NCBI GenBank assembly: GCA_964632845.1
Contig: CAZWDU010000002.1
Coordinates: forward strand, 1 to 64,000
Reading direction: 5' to 3'
Source of the DNA: JAOZHU01 sp964632845
GTDB lineage: Archaea > Thermoproteota > Bathyarchaeia > Bathyarchaeales > Bathycorpusculaceae
Length of the DNA stretch: 64,000 nt
A program made the translations under genes and the position numbers. The notes under the pieces are model-generated. The model saw only the letters and a list, made by a program, of their open reading frames with translations, was not told where the DNA came from and did no database searches. This document shows positions 51,384 through 60,722 of the stretch, piece after piece; the stretch's first letter is position 1, and every line of letters begins with the position of its first letter.

Positions 51384-51638
51384 ATGAAGGCGAAGGCTTC
51401 TGTCCGCTTGCAGTTTTCTTCCGAGAAGCGCTTAACAGTGCTCCTTAACGCTTTGTTGCCTGAAGCTAGCCGACCTGCAACTAAACGTTCCAAAGTGACG
51501 TTAACACGGGATTCCCAGTTTATAGTGCTAACGGTTGAAGCCAGCGACACAGTAGCCCTGAGAGCAGCGTTAAACGCCTACCTAAGATGGATAAACTCGA
51601 CGATTAGTGTTCTGGACACTTTGGAGAGCGCCTCTTAG
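51384..51638 (+). CDS. pcc1: KEOPS complex subunit Pcc1
   Basis: An 84-residue alpha/beta protein. The pattern SVRLQFSSEKRLTVLLNALL, then SKVTLTRDSQFIVLTVEASD and a final helix LRAALNAYLRWI is that of Pcc1. Pcc1 dimerises and holds Kae1 within the KEOPS complex that makes t6A37 in tRNA. It typically follows the exosome genes in archaea. The Cgi121 subunit is encoded 2.2 kb downstream. Confidence 0.88.
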   Translation: MKAKASVRLQFSSEKRLTVLLNALLPEASRPATKRSKVTLTRDSQFIVLTVEASDTVALRAALNAYLRWINSTISVLDTLESAS

Positions 51639-51750
51639 CTTAGCCTGTGCGAAAACTGTACCCCCTCCCCTTTAAATAGGCATTTGCTCGTTAATCATGG
51701 TTCGACTTGTGTTCTGCTGCAAAACTGTAAGCGCGTCCAGATAGCTGCCG

Positions 51751-53076
51751 TCATTCTGTTTTGCTCATAAACACAGGCTCATCGTGCTTTTCTCTGTCAA
51801 CGACTAGTCTTCCGTTTTTTATTACTTTGTCAACTAGGTTCACGCCGAAATGGTAGCCTATAAACTTGTGATTCGGTGTATTCAGAATAGTAACGTCAGC
51901 CCGTTTGCCTACTTCCAAACTGCCAACTTCGCCAGCGCGGTTAACAGCATGAGCCGCGTTAATTGTTGCAGCTGTAATTGCTTCAGCAGGCGTCATGTGC
52001 ATTAAGTGGCAAGCCATGGCTACGACTAACTGTTGGTTCTCCATCCAGCAGTCTGCGCTGAATCCTGTGCCTAACGCCACGGGCACACCGCATTCAATCA
52101 TCAACCTTGCGTCAGCGTATCTGCCCATCATCAGGTTAAACGCAGCGGCAGGAAGCAAAACTGCGATGACGCCTTTTTCAGCCATAGCTTTGATGCCTCC
52201 AGTAGAGGAAAACAGCAAGTGCTCGGCTGAGACGGCGCCCACATCCGCAGCGATTTCTGCTCCACCCAGCATGCTCATTGCGTCAGCGTGAATCTTAGGC
52301 TTTAACCCATGCGCCTTACCCTTAACCAAAACGCGTTTAGCCTGCTCTAAACTGAAGATTCTTCTTTCACAAAAAACATCACAGAACTCAGCTAGTCCTT
52401 TCTCCGCAACTTGTGGAATTGTTTCCTCAGCAAGCGAGGTAACGTACTCTTCTGGGTGACCCTTGTACTCAGGTGGAACAGCATGAGCACCCATAAACGT
52501 GGCAACTACGTTCACGCAGTGCAGTCGATTCAGGCGTCTAGTGGCTTCTAAAATCTTCACTTCCTCTGCTGTGCTTAAGCCATACCCGCTTTTTGCCTCA
52601 ACCGTGGTTGTGCCATGCGCCAGCATCGAATCCAGCCTCTCCAAGCCAAGAGTCACAAGTTTTTCGGTTCTTGCTCTGCGGGTTTCCTTAACGATTTTCA
52701 GTATGCCGCCGCCTGCGCTGAGAAGCTCCGTGCGCGAAGCGCCTTCCACCCGTAGCTGAAACTCGTCTTCGAGGGAACCAGCGAAAACCAAATGCGTGTG
52801 CGGATCCACAAAGCCGGGAAGAACCAGTTTTCCCTTAGCATTAATCACATATTCCGCTCTGAACGCCTTGGTAACTTCCTGTGTTTTTCCCGCAGCCGCG
52901 ATTTTGCCTTCTCTGATGGCAACGGCGCCGTCACGGACAATTCCCAACTCCCGCATTTGTTTGCCTGTTCTCGGTTTCTGTCCGCCGTCGGCGAGAGTCA
53001 GCAGCTCCTCAGCGTTCACAATAAGAATATCAGCGCTCTCCCTACGTCTGGTTCTGCCTCTAGAAAGTTTACCCAA
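51751..53076 (-). CDS. hutI: imidazolonepropionase-like amidohydrolase
   Basis: A 441-residue amidohydrolase. Metal ligands are in VDPHTHLVFAG, with further His in THAVPPEYKG-like and KIHADAM pieces and in GFSADCW. The region RVEGASRTELLSAGGGILK is specific for imidazolonepropionase. It would open 4-imidazolone-5-propanoate to N-formimino-glutamate in histidine breakdown. The other hut genes are absent from the window, so a related cyclic amide substrate is possible. Alone on the minus strand. Confidence 0.85.
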   Translation of the reverse strand: MGKLSRGRTRRRESADILIVNAEELLTLADGGQKPRTGKQMRELGIVRDGAVAIREGKIAAAGKTQEVTKAFRAEYVINAKGKLVLPGFVDPHTHLVFAGSLEDEFQLRVEGASRTELLSAGGGILKIVKETRRARTEKLVTLGLERLDSMLAHGTTTVEAKSGYGLSTAEEVKILEATRRLNRLHCVNVVATFMGAHAVPPEYKGHPEEYVTSLAEETIPQVAEKGLAEFCDVFCERRIFSLEQAKRVLVKGKAHGLKPKIHADAMSMLGGAEIAADVGAVSAEHLLFSSTGGIKAMAEKGVIAVLLPAAAFNLMMGRYADARLMIECGVPVALGTGFSADCWMENQQLVVAMACHLMHMTPAEAITAATINAAHAVNRAGEVGSLEVGKRADVTILNTPNHKFIGYHFGVNLVDKVIKNGRLVVDREKHDEPVFMSKTE

Positions 53077-53201
53077 AGCAATACCAACCTGAAACTATGT
53101 GCAGCAAAGTAATTATAGGTTGCCAAAAATCCACGCTACACAAAAATGGCAGACGCACCGAAGCTAAAGTTTAAACTTAAGTTGTCAACACGTTTCTTCT
53201 T

Positions 53202-53816
53202 GTGGAAGAGGAAGTGTCTGTGAAAGCCGAAGCTGAATTTGAAGTGCCCGCGTGGCGCCAAATATACTCCCTCCTGCTTAGTCAAGCTGAAAAAATCCTC
53301 AAAAACAACTTCAAACCCGACATTGTAATCGCTGTCTCAAGAGGCGGATGGGTTCCAGCGCGAGTTTTAGCTGACCTCCTTGAAACCCGCACAGGCACGG
53401 TGAGCGTCGAGTTTTACGTGGGCGTTGCCGAAACCAGAAAAACGCCAGTTTTGACGCAGGGTGTTTCTGTGGCTGTAGCTGATAAAGCGGTGCTCATCGT
53501 GGATGACGTTGCTGACTCAGGTGAAAGCCTGAAACTCGTTAAAGCGCATATCCTTCAAGAGGGCGCAACGGAAACACGCGCAGCCACGCTGTACTATAAG
53601 CCTTGGAGCACGGTTAAGCCAGACTATTACATGCGGGAAACAAGGCGGTGGGTGGTTTTTCCATGGGACACCAAAGAAACGTTCAGAAAAATCGTCGAGA
53701 AATACCGCGATGAAGCTGCAGTCGGTGTAGTAACTGCGAAACTTGTAAAAGCTGGCTTGCCTAAAAAGCTGGCTGAACGCTTCCTGAAAGAAACGTTCGG
53801 GGAAAGACCTTGCTGA
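53202..53816 (+). CDS. phosphoribosyltransferase domain protein
   Basis: A 204-residue type I PRTase. The PRPP loop is VLIVDDVADSGESL (about 103-116). IVIAVSRGGWVPARVLADL forms the pyrophosphate loop. It has the length of archaeal xanthine/hypoxanthine-type PRTases used in purine salvage. TTG at 53202 is the first start; GTG at 53214 is an alternative. It overlaps the Cgi121 gene by 7 nt. Confidence 0.85.
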   Translation: MEEEVSVKAEAEFEVPAWRQIYSLLLSQAEKILKNNFKPDIVIAVSRGGWVPARVLADLLETRTGTVSVEFYVGVAETRKTPVLTQGVSVAVADKAVLIVDDVADSGESLKLVKAHILQEGATETRAATLYYKPWSTVKPDYYMRETRRWVVFPWDTKETFRKIVEKYRDEAAVGVVTAKLVKAGLPKKLAERFLKETFGERPC

Positions 53817-54373
53817 AACACTTTGAGGAATTTGGGAAATACGTGGAAATCACGGGCTTCCGCAACGTCCAGATTGAGGATGCAGAAGGCTTTCTGAAGG
53901 CAACCCGCAGGGAACAGCAGGACACTGCAGTGCAGTTCTTCAACGCGGAGCTTGTGGCTACGTGGCAGCACTTGTACTTTGCAGTTTTAAACGCTTTAAC
54001 GGCTTTCAGAAACAAAACCAACATTTCGAAAAGCGTTGCGGTAGAGGTTATGCTTTACGCTTCTGCTCAAAGGCAGATTCGCAAGGCTATTGCACTTATA
54101 GGCTTCAAACGCGACTCCGCCACTGTCGCCGCAGTGATAATTGGTGAAAGCCCTCATGCCGTGAAGGCAGTGCTATCTTCGGTTTCAAAACGCGTATGCT
54201 CAGAACCCGATGAAACTGTTCTCGCCTTGTCCACAGCCAAAATGCACAACATCCGCAGAGCCTTCAGCATTTCTGAGCGCGAGATGGAAACAGTTGTTAA
54301 AGCAGGCGATGTGAAACAAGCTTTAGTTGACCTAGTCATCGAACGGGCGGCTTTGCTGTCTACTCAGCTTTGA
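53810..54373 (+). CDS. cgi121: KEOPS complex subunit Cgi121
   Basis: A 187-residue protein. Family features are VQFFNAELVATWQHLYFAVL, NALTAFRNKTNISKSVAVEV with MLYASAQRQIRKAIALIGF, and VCSEPDETVLAL near the end. Cgi121 binds the 3' CCA tail of tRNA and joins Bud32 within KEOPS. It starts at TTG inside the PRTase gene. With Pcc1 at 51384 it places two of the KEOPS genes within 3 kb. Confidence 0.88.
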   Translation: MLKHFEEFGKYVEITGFRNVQIEDAEGFLKATRREQQDTAVQFFNAELVATWQHLYFAVLNALTAFRNKTNISKSVAVEVMLYASAQRQIRKAIALIGFKRDSATVAAVIIGESPHAVKAVLSSVSKRVCSEPDETVLALSTAKMHNIRRAFSISEREMETVVKAGDVKQALVDLVIERAALLSTQL

Positions 54374-54375
54374 GC

Positions 54376-54900
54376 TTAAAGCATTTTCTCTTTGACAACC
54401 GCAAAAATGCAATTGGGACTTATCAGCGCCATGCCCGTTAACCCGCCGAGAACTTCAATTAGCAAGATTTTGTCGGGATTTTCCAAATCTGCCTTGTTCT
54501 GGATACCCATCGCGGCAGCCTCAATGAAATCCCGCGAGTGAATGCTCGTGAAACGTTTCTCCACCGTAACCCTAAAAGTCTCCTTTTCGCTTAGCCTCGC
54601 GGCAAACTCCATAGCCACACGCTTAACCTCGTCCAAGTCAGTGTGCATTACTTTTTCGATTGGCAAAATCCTCAGTGCATAGCGGAACTCGTACGGGCGC
54701 TCCTGTAGGATACCGCGGAACTTTTCTATGGCTTCAACTGGGTTTACGGCGGTTTTGCCTACGATGACTCCTCTGATTCCTGTTTTGCCTACTTCTGGCG
54801 CGGGGTCGCCGATTTCCTTAAGCAGATACGCCAGTTCATAGCACATTTGGCGTTCGTTTCCACGCATGGTTGTAGCTAACAGGTTAAAATCCGAAAGCAC
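54376..54900 (-). CDS. THUMP domain protein (Tan1-like)
   Basis: A 174-residue protein consisting of an N-terminal part (ERQMCYELAYLLKEIGDPA) and a THUMP domain (VTVEKRFTSIHSRDFIEAAA, then NPDKILLIEVLGGLTGMALI). Proteins of this size resemble Tan1, which binds tRNA for ac4C12 formation. It probably presents tRNA to a modification enzyme. It is convergent with cgi121 (stops 2 nt apart), another tRNA-modification gene. Confidence 0.88.
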   Translation of the reverse strand: MLSDFNLLATTMRGNERQMCYELAYLLKEIGDPAPEVGKTGIRGVIVGKTAVNPVEAIEKFRGILQERPYEFRYALRILPIEKVMHTDLDEVKRVAMEFAARLSEKETFRVTVEKRFTSIHSRDFIEAAAMGIQNKADLENPDKILLIEVLGGLTGMALISPNCIFAVVKEKML

Positions 54901-55146
54901 GTTTTCAACTCCGTTAAAGGGTCAGTGCAAGTACGGCTTTTCTCACAGCTTTCTAAGCTCGTAGCCGTCGCCTCACATCATCCCACAATGCACATCTCCT
55001 TCGAAGGATTTATCCATTTTGTTGCTTTTCACAGTTGACGCGCCCAGTTTCATGGTTTTGCTGGAAAAATAGTTTTGAGAAGAATGCACCAAGAATCACG
55101 GGGTTTCTTTGAAGTTTTGGATGAGACTACGACAATTGTCGAATCC

Positions 55147-55157
55147 AAATATTTAAA
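55147..55157 (+). promoter_or_regulatory. promoter of the acidic micropeptide gene
   Basis: AAATATTTAAA is a strong TATA-like box about 54 nt upstream of the ATG at 55211. The expected transcription start is near 55180. No other gene lies between this box and the micropeptide. Confidence 0.55.
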
Positions 55158-55210
55158 CAGCGCCAAGCTACGCTAAACTAACACCAAACTTATGTGTGGA
55201 GGTGAAAAAG

Positions 55211-55276
55211 ATGGTGTTTGAAGACGAAGAATGGGAAGAAGGCGAAGACGAAGAATGGGAAGAAGAAGAATGGTAA
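55211..55276 (+). CDS. ultra-acidic 21-residue micropeptide
   Basis: ATG at 55211 to TAA at 55274-55276. After MVF, all residues are Asp, Glu, Trp or Gly. DEEW appears twice (residues 5-8 and 13-16), and a third Trp ends the chain, giving Trp at positions 8, 16 and 21. A strong Shine-Dalgarno GGAGGTGA (55198-55205) stands 5 nt before the ATG, better than most genes here, and a TATA-like box lies upstream. A T-rich stretch (about 55301-55315) follows. It is too short for routine gene calling. Its role is unknown; a nucleic-acid mimic or a chaperone/protease-interacting tail would be guesses. Confidence 0.6.
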   Translation: MVFEDEEWEEGEDEEWEEEEW

Positions 55277-55410
55277 ACCCAATGAAAAAACAAATTTACT
55301 AACAATTTTCTTTTATACATCTTAATACGCGCTTGTTCATTATTTTTTTGCGCGCTTTCAGGCTCATTGTTTATAACTTACCAAGTTAAATTCATTATTT
55401 TGAGTTCACC

Positions 55411-57198
55411 ATGACACGCGTTGCTGTACTAGAAGCTGACAAATGCAAAACTAAGAAGTGCGACCAGCTGTGCGTCCGCTTCTGCCCCATGGTACGCAGC
55501 CACGTAGAAGCCATACACATAGAAGGCAAAAAAGCAGTAATCTCAGAAATGCTCTGTAGCGGCTGTGGCATTTGCGTAAAAAAATGCCCATTCGAGGCGA
55601 TTTCAATTGTGAACTTGCCAGATGAGCTGGATAAAGACTGCAGCAATCGTTTCGGAGAAAACACTTTCAAGCTTTTTAGGTTGCCACTGCCTTCACCCGC
55701 CACAGTTTTAGGCTTGCTTGGGCAGAATGGCATAGGCAAAACCACCACTTTGAAGGTGCTTTCAGGCGAAATCAAACCCAACTTAGGCAACTTCCAGAAC
55801 CCACCTGAGTGGAACGAGATAATCCAGCATTACCGCGGCTCAACTCTTCAGGATTACTTCCAGAAAATAAGCGAGAACCGCCTTAAAGTCGCGCATAAAC
55901 CCCAGTATGTGGATAAAATTCCCAAGGTCATCTCCGGCAAAGTCGAAGACCTGCTAGAAAAAGTTGACGAAAGAAAAATTTTAGGCAAGCTTGCAGAGGA
56001 GCTTGAACTCACCAAAGTCTGGGATAGACCCTTAGATGTGCTCAGCGGCGGTGAACTGCAACGCGTAGCCGTAGCAGCTGCCCTGTGCCGAGAAGCAGAC
56101 GTTTATCTTTTCGACGAGCCATCCAGCTATTTAGACGTTAAGCAACGGTTGCAAGTGGCTAAAGCCATACGCAGCCTCAAAGACTACGGAAAAACTATAA
56201 TTGTGGCTGAGCACGACTTAGCTATAATTGATTATTTGTCTGACCAAATCTGCGTGTTCTATGGGTCGCCTGGCGTTTACGGCGTGGTTTCTCACGTGCA
56301 CGGCGTGAGAACAGGCATAAACATTTACCTGCAAGGCTACATTCCCGACGAGAACATCTTGTTCAGAAAAGAAGCCATAGTTTTCCATGAGAAACCGCCT
56401 GCGACAAGCGTTAGCCCCAGCGAGACACTGCTAAGCTGGGGGCAACTGGAAAAAACGTTCAGGGGCTTCAAGCTTGTTACTGAAGCGGGCGAAATACGCA
56501 GAGGAGAAATCATCGGCATCCTCGGACCTAACGGAATTGGAAAAACAACTTTCGTGAAAATCCTTGCTGGACTTGAAGAGACGGATGATAAACAGAAACT
56601 GGGCGATTTAACTGTAAGTTATAAGCCCCAGTACATAGCGGCAGACTACGAGGGAACAGTCCAAGAACTCCTCATGAGCGTTGCCAAAGAAACTTTCACG
56701 TCAAGCTGGTACAAAACCGAAATCCTCCAACCCTTAAAGATTAACGTGCTTCTCGACAGAAACGTGATGGAACTCAGCGGAGGCGAACTGCAAAAAGTTG
56801 CCATCGCCGCCTGTTTATCCCGCAAAGCTGACTTGTTCCTGCTGGATGAGCCGAGCGCTTACTTGGATGTGGAGGAAAGATTGAACATGGCTCGCACTAT
56901 ACGGCGTGTGGTTGAGGCGCACAGCGTGACTGCTTTTGTTGTTGAGCATGACGTGGTGACTCAGGACTTTATTGCTGATAGGCTGATGGTTTTCAGTGGA
57001 GAATCCGGCGTCAAGGGCGAAGCGGATCCGCCTACGAGCCTGCGGAAAGGCATGAACTTGTTCCTGAAAGGTATGACTGTTACTTTCCGCCGCGATTCAG
57101 TTACTAGACGACCTAGGGTTAACAAGGAAGGCTCAAAAATGGACACGTTCCAGAAGGAGATAGGCGAATACTATTATACACGTTTAAAGCAAAAATGA
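55411..57198 (+). CDS. ribosome recycling ATPase ABCE1 (Rli1)
   Basis: A 595-residue protein with the ABCE1 layout. The N-terminal iron-sulfur domain has CKTKKCDQLCVRFCP and the ferredoxin cluster CSGCGICVKKCPFEAI. Nucleotide-binding domain 1 has LGQNGIGKTT and LSGGELQRV; domain 2 has LGPNGIGKTT and LSGGELQKV. ABCE1 splits the ribosome after termination. Its ATG at 55411 follows a TTTATAACTT box near 55370. Confidence 0.97.
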   Translation: MTRVAVLEADKCKTKKCDQLCVRFCPMVRSHVEAIHIEGKKAVISEMLCSGCGICVKKCPFEAISIVNLPDELDKDCSNRFGENTFKLFRLPLPSPATVLGLLGQNGIGKTTTLKVLSGEIKPNLGNFQNPPEWNEIIQHYRGSTLQDYFQKISENRLKVAHKPQYVDKIPKVISGKVEDLLEKVDERKILGKLAEELELTKVWDRPLDVLSGGELQRVAVAAALCREADVYLFDEPSSYLDVKQRLQVAKAIRSLKDYGKTIIVAEHDLAIIDYLSDQICVFYGSPGVYGVVSHVHGVRTGINIYLQGYIPDENILFRKEAIVFHEKPPATSVSPSETLLSWGQLEKTFRGFKLVTEAGEIRRGEIIGILGPNGIGKTTFVKILAGLEETDDKQKLGDLTVSYKPQYIAADYEGTVQELLMSVAKETFTSSWYKTEILQPLKINVLLDRNVMELSGGELQKVAIAACLSRKADLFLLDEPSAYLDVEERLNMARTIRRVVEAHSVTAFVVEHDVVTQDFIADRLMVFSGESGVKGEADPPTSLRKGMNLFLKGMTVTFRRDSVTRRPRVNKEGSKMDTFQKEIGEYYYTRLKQK

Positions 57199-57226
57199 AA
57201 CGCGCCAAGTATCATTAGTGGTTGAA

Positions 57227-57288
57227 CGCGGAGAAACCCGCGGGGAAGCGTGGCGTTCCTCTTTCGGAAACGGAGCATTTGCTCCGAA
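57227..57288 (+). other. GC-rich hairpins between ABCE1 and topoisomerase VI
   Basis: CGCGG-AGAAAC-CCGCG (57227-57242) is a 5-bp hairpin. CGGAGC-ATTT-GCTCCG (57271-57286) is a 6-bp hairpin. TTCGGA (57263-57268) can pair instead with TCCGAA (57283-57288), so two folds of the second element exclude each other. This could be a structured terminator or a leader that controls the top6 operon. Confidence 0.35.
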
Positions 57289-57372
57289 AAGGGTAGTTAA
57301 CTTAAAAAACAAGCAAAAACATATCGTAAACACGTCAATGATAAAACGGGATTAAAATGGTGGAGGCTACAA

Positions 57373-58896
57373 GTGGCTCAAGCAACCTTTGAAGAAATAA
57401 GTGCATCCGACTTTTTCTACCGCAACCGCGACATTGCAGGCTTCACAAACCCGTCCCGTGCAGTTTTCGCGGCGATACGCGAACTCGTGGAGAACTCGTT
57501 GGACGCTGCTGAAAGCCTCAAGATACCTCCAGACATTTATGTGCGGCTCTCCTTCGAAGGAGAAGCCACCAAAGACACGCAAATTTACAAGCTAAGAGTA
57601 GAAGACAACGGCTCAGGAATACAGCCTAAACACATCCCCTCTGCCTTTGGGCAAGTACTTTTCGGCTCAAAATACAAGCTGAAGCAGATGCGCGGCACCT
57701 TCGGCTTGGGCGGCAAAATGGCAGTGTTATACGGGCAAATCATGACGCATCAACCAGCGTACGTCACGTCAAGCACTGGCGCAGCGAAGATTTACTCGTT
57801 TAAGCTGATGATGGACATTCAACGGAACCGCCCCATAATTCTCGACCGCAAAGTGCTCATCAACAAGGAGCAATGGCGCGGAACCATCGTGGAATTCTGC
57901 CTTGAAGGCGACTACCTGCGGGCTAAGTCGAAGATAATCGAGTATTTCAAGCAGACTGCGTTGGTGAATCCGTACGCGAACTTGACGTTTGTCGACCCAA
58001 AAGGTAGGCTTTACAAGTTCACGCGGGCAACAACGCATATGCCTGAGCCACCGAAGGAAACGCTGCCGCATCCTTACGGCGTTGACGTGGAGCTTCTCCA
58101 ACGGCTAATTCACGTAACGCCTTACAAGAACATGCTGGAGTTTTTGAAGTATCATTTCCACAGGGTCGGCGACATCACAGCGCAGAAATTCCTAGATTTC
58201 AGCGGGATAAGCCCGTCTAAGAACCCGAAGAAGCTGACGCATGAAGAAGTCGTTAAGCTGATGCAGATGCTGAAGCGATTTAAAGAGTTTCTGCCGCCAG
58301 ACGCCAGCTGCCTGTCGCCTTTAGGCGAAGAACTATTGAAAGCTGGAATTGTGAAGGAGTTGCAGCCTGAGTACGTGGTTGTGCATCAGCGTAAACCTGC
58401 AACTTACGCGGGTCACCCGTTCATTATTGAACTTGGAATAGCTTACGGTGGTGAAGTTCCGAGGAAGGGCACCTTCGTGATTTACCGTTTCGCCAACAAG
58501 ATTCCGCTGCTTTATGACGAGGCAAGCGACGTGTCGTTTAAGGTTATTAACGCTATGAATTGGCGCAGGTACAAAGCTTCGCCTGACATGCCAATAGCCA
58601 TAGTGGTGCACATCTGCAGCACGAAAGTGCCTTACAAGACTGTTGGGAAAGAGTTCATCGCTGACAGGGCTGAGGTTAAGCGCGAAGTGGCGAATGCACT
58701 GCGTGAAGTCAGCCGCCAACTGCAGCATTTCTTGTCTCGCAGAGAGCACGTGGACAAGGAGAAGAAGCGGCTCAGCATTTTTGGCAAGTACCTGCCGAAA
58801 ATCGCCCAGTTTTCAGCTGAGCTTGCTGGAAAAGAAAAGCTTCCAGATATTGAACGATTGGTAAAGAGCGTGCAGAAGTATGGAGAAGAAACATAA
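57373..58896 (+). CDS. top6B: DNA topoisomerase VI subunit B
   Basis: A 507-residue GHKL ATPase subunit. The Bergerat motifs are ELVENSLDAAE (N box), DNGSGIQ (G1) and GTFGLGGKMA (G2). The transducer domain follows (about 230-400, with the switch Lys region), and the C-terminal VDKEKKRLSIFGKYLPKIAQ binds subunit A. It starts at GTG 57373 behind GGTGGAGGC. It overlaps top6A by 17 nt. Topoisomerase VI relaxes and decatenates DNA with ATP. Confidence 0.97.
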   Translation: MAQATFEEISASDFFYRNRDIAGFTNPSRAVFAAIRELVENSLDAAESLKIPPDIYVRLSFEGEATKDTQIYKLRVEDNGSGIQPKHIPSAFGQVLFGSKYKLKQMRGTFGLGGKMAVLYGQIMTHQPAYVTSSTGAAKIYSFKLMMDIQRNRPIILDRKVLINKEQWRGTIVEFCLEGDYLRAKSKIIEYFKQTALVNPYANLTFVDPKGRLYKFTRATTHMPEPPKETLPHPYGVDVELLQRLIHVTPYKNMLEFLKYHFHRVGDITAQKFLDFSGISPSKNPKKLTHEEVVKLMQMLKRFKEFLPPDASCLSPLGEELLKAGIVKELQPEYVVVHQRKPATYAGHPFIIELGIAYGGEVPRKGTFVIYRFANKIPLLYDEASDVSFKVINAMNWRRYKASPDMPIAIVVHICSTKVPYKTVGKEFIADRAEVKREVANALREVSRQLQHFLSRREHVDKEKKRLSIFGKYLPKIAQFSAELAGKEKLPDIERLVKSVQKYGEET

Positions 58897-59971
58897 AACC
58901 AGTATGATTGAAAAGAAGAACGAGGTTTTAGGGAGCCTGCGGGGTCTCGGCTCGAAAGTTTACGACCAGCTTGACCGGGGAAGTTTCCCCTCCGTGGACA
59001 TGCCAAGCCGCTCCACAGAGAACATCATGTATGACCCGCATCTCCGCCAGTTCATTTTCGGCGATAAAACCGTTCACAGAAGCGCCCGCAACATTCGCCA
59101 CGTGAAACCTTTCACGCAGCTTGTGTGGGCTGCAAGATTCTCACATGAACTTGCTTCACAACGTAAAACATCAACTTTAAGAGACGTGTACTATTCCGCA
59201 CAAGCTTATGCCATGACTTTCAAAGATCAGCAGGAATCCAACAACATAATCACAGACTTGGAGACTGTCCTAGGTTTTTCACGCGAAGACTTCAACATTT
59301 TCCCAGAAGAACGCTCCGCAGTCTTCGGCGACCTCACCATAGAATACACGGTTCCAGGCTACGAAGGCAAAACCCTAAACTTGACGTCGCACCCTGATGG
59401 CGTGCTCATTGGTCCAGCGTTGACGTCATCCGAGTTTGTAGGAACAACAGCCGACAAAATCATCGCCATAGAGAAAGGTGGCTTGTTCACCAGATTCATA
59501 GAAGAGAACGTGCACAAAAAATACAATTCCCTGCTGGTGATGACGGCTGGTCAAGCGCCTAGGGCGACAAGACATTTTATTCGGCGGCTACATCAAGAAC
59601 TGAACTTGCCTGTTTACGTTTTCACTGATGGCGACCCATGGGGAATGCACATAGCCATGGTCATAATCTCGGGTTCAGCTAACGCGGCGCACCTGAGGGA
59701 GTTGAACACGCCTGACGCGAAGTGGAGTGGAGTGTGGGCTACGGACATTGTTAACTACAAACTACCTACTGACCCGTTGGACGATGTGGACATTAAACGG
59801 CTTTATGAGCTGCAGAAGGACCCGCGGTACAAGGATGACCCGTTGTGGCAGAGAGAAATCAAAACTTTCCTGAAAATCAAGCGGAAGGCGGAGCAAGAGG
59901 CGTTTAGCCGCTACGGGTTAACGTACATTGTGGATGAGTATTTACCAACGAAGCTGGAAGAAACCAAATAA
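58880..59971 (+). CDS. top6A: DNA topoisomerase VI subunit A
   Basis: A 363-residue Spo11-like subunit. The catalytic Tyr is in the 5Y-CAP winged helix (TLRDVYYSAQAYAMTFK), and the Toprim metal site includes IIAIEKGGLF (Glu) and VFTDGDPWGMHIA (DxD). It cuts both strands through tyrosyl-phosphate links. Start is ATG 58880 inside top6B; ATG at 58904 (MIEKKNEVL) is a possible alternative. Confidence 0.97.
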   Translation: MEKKHKTSMIEKKNEVLGSLRGLGSKVYDQLDRGSFPSVDMPSRSTENIMYDPHLRQFIFGDKTVHRSARNIRHVKPFTQLVWAARFSHELASQRKTSTLRDVYYSAQAYAMTFKDQQESNNIITDLETVLGFSREDFNIFPEERSAVFGDLTIEYTVPGYEGKTLNLTSHPDGVLIGPALTSSEFVGTTADKIIAIEKGGLFTRFIEENVHKKYNSLLVMTAGQAPRATRHFIRRLHQELNLPVYVFTDGDPWGMHIAMVIISGSANAAHLRELNTPDAKWSGVWATDIVNYKLPTDPLDDVDIKRLYELQKDPRYKDDPLWQREIKTFLKIKRKAEQEAFSRYGLTYIVDEYLPTKLEETK

Positions 59972-60198
59972 CACAAGAAAATTTAGACACTTTTGCTGTT
60001 TGATTTGGCAAAACGCGATTAAAGGGTTTGCGCCCGTCTGACTGGGAGCAGGTAATACACTCCATAAGTCTGAATTCATCTGGATTTGAAATAGACTGGT
60101 AACATTTTGGAATGGGTTTCTTTCAATTAGCTTTTTGCCCTTTCAGTCTAGTGGTTCACCCAGCGGGGGCTGCTGTTCTTTCTATGTAGCGCGTTTGA

Positions 60199-60594
60199 TT
60201 ACCGTTGGTTCAGCACTGCGACCTTTATTTGCGTTATTTGCTCGTTTGCTCTGAGGGTATCTATGAATTTTCTTATTATTTGCGCTTGTCCCTTCAGCAA
60301 TATTACCTCAAGACAGTACCCTTCGTGAATGTGGGCATGAAGAAAAGTGGAAACAAGACCGCTGTAAACATGTTGTGCATCCAATAACCGCGTTCTGTCG
60401 GCTTTTTCCCTGTAGATTATAGTTATCGTAGCCATTGTTTCGCCTTTGATTTCCTCGATTCGAATGTCCTCTTTCAAGAACAGGCGTAACGCTTGCCTCA
60501 TGATCTCAGAGCGGCTGGCGAATCCTCTCTCTTTTATCACGGAATCTATTTGTTCAAGAAGTGTATCGGGTACTGATAGACTGATAATGGTCAA
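60199..60594 (-). CDS. nikR: nickel-responsive regulator NikR
   Basis: A 131-residue ribbon-helix-helix regulator. The N-terminal RHH is IISLSVPDTLLEQIDSVIKE with RSEIMRQALRLFL. The C-terminal ACT-like domain carries the four nickel ligands of the family at the right spacing: H75, H86, H88 and C94 (in FLHAHIHEGYC). It would bind DNA as a tetramer when nickel is high. It is divergent from a metal ABC transporter, which it may control. Confidence 0.93.
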   Translation of the reverse strand: MTIISLSVPDTLLEQIDSVIKERGFASRSEIMRQALRLFLKEDIRIEEIKGETMATITIIYREKADRTRLLDAQHVYSGLVSTFLHAHIHEGYCLEVILLKGQAQIIRKFIDTLRANEQITQIKVAVLNQR

Positions 60595-60600
60595 ACCGTT

Positions 60601-60713
60601 AGCCCTCCATGATAAGAGTTGCCTATGTCGTTAATAAATTTTATTAAATTATTTTTGTTAACAACATTGAAATTATTAATATTAAAGCAAAGCTTAATAA
60701 GTTCGACATCTGT
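60601..60713. promoter_or_regulatory. divergent nikR / metal transporter control region
   Basis: A 113-nt AT-rich spacer. It contains TTAATAAATTTTATTAA (60629-60645 area), an imperfect dyad, and several TTAATAA-like boxes that could be TATA boxes for either gene. An operator is likely but its exact position cannot be fixed. Confidence 0.35.
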
Positions 60714-60722
60714 GTGATATCT

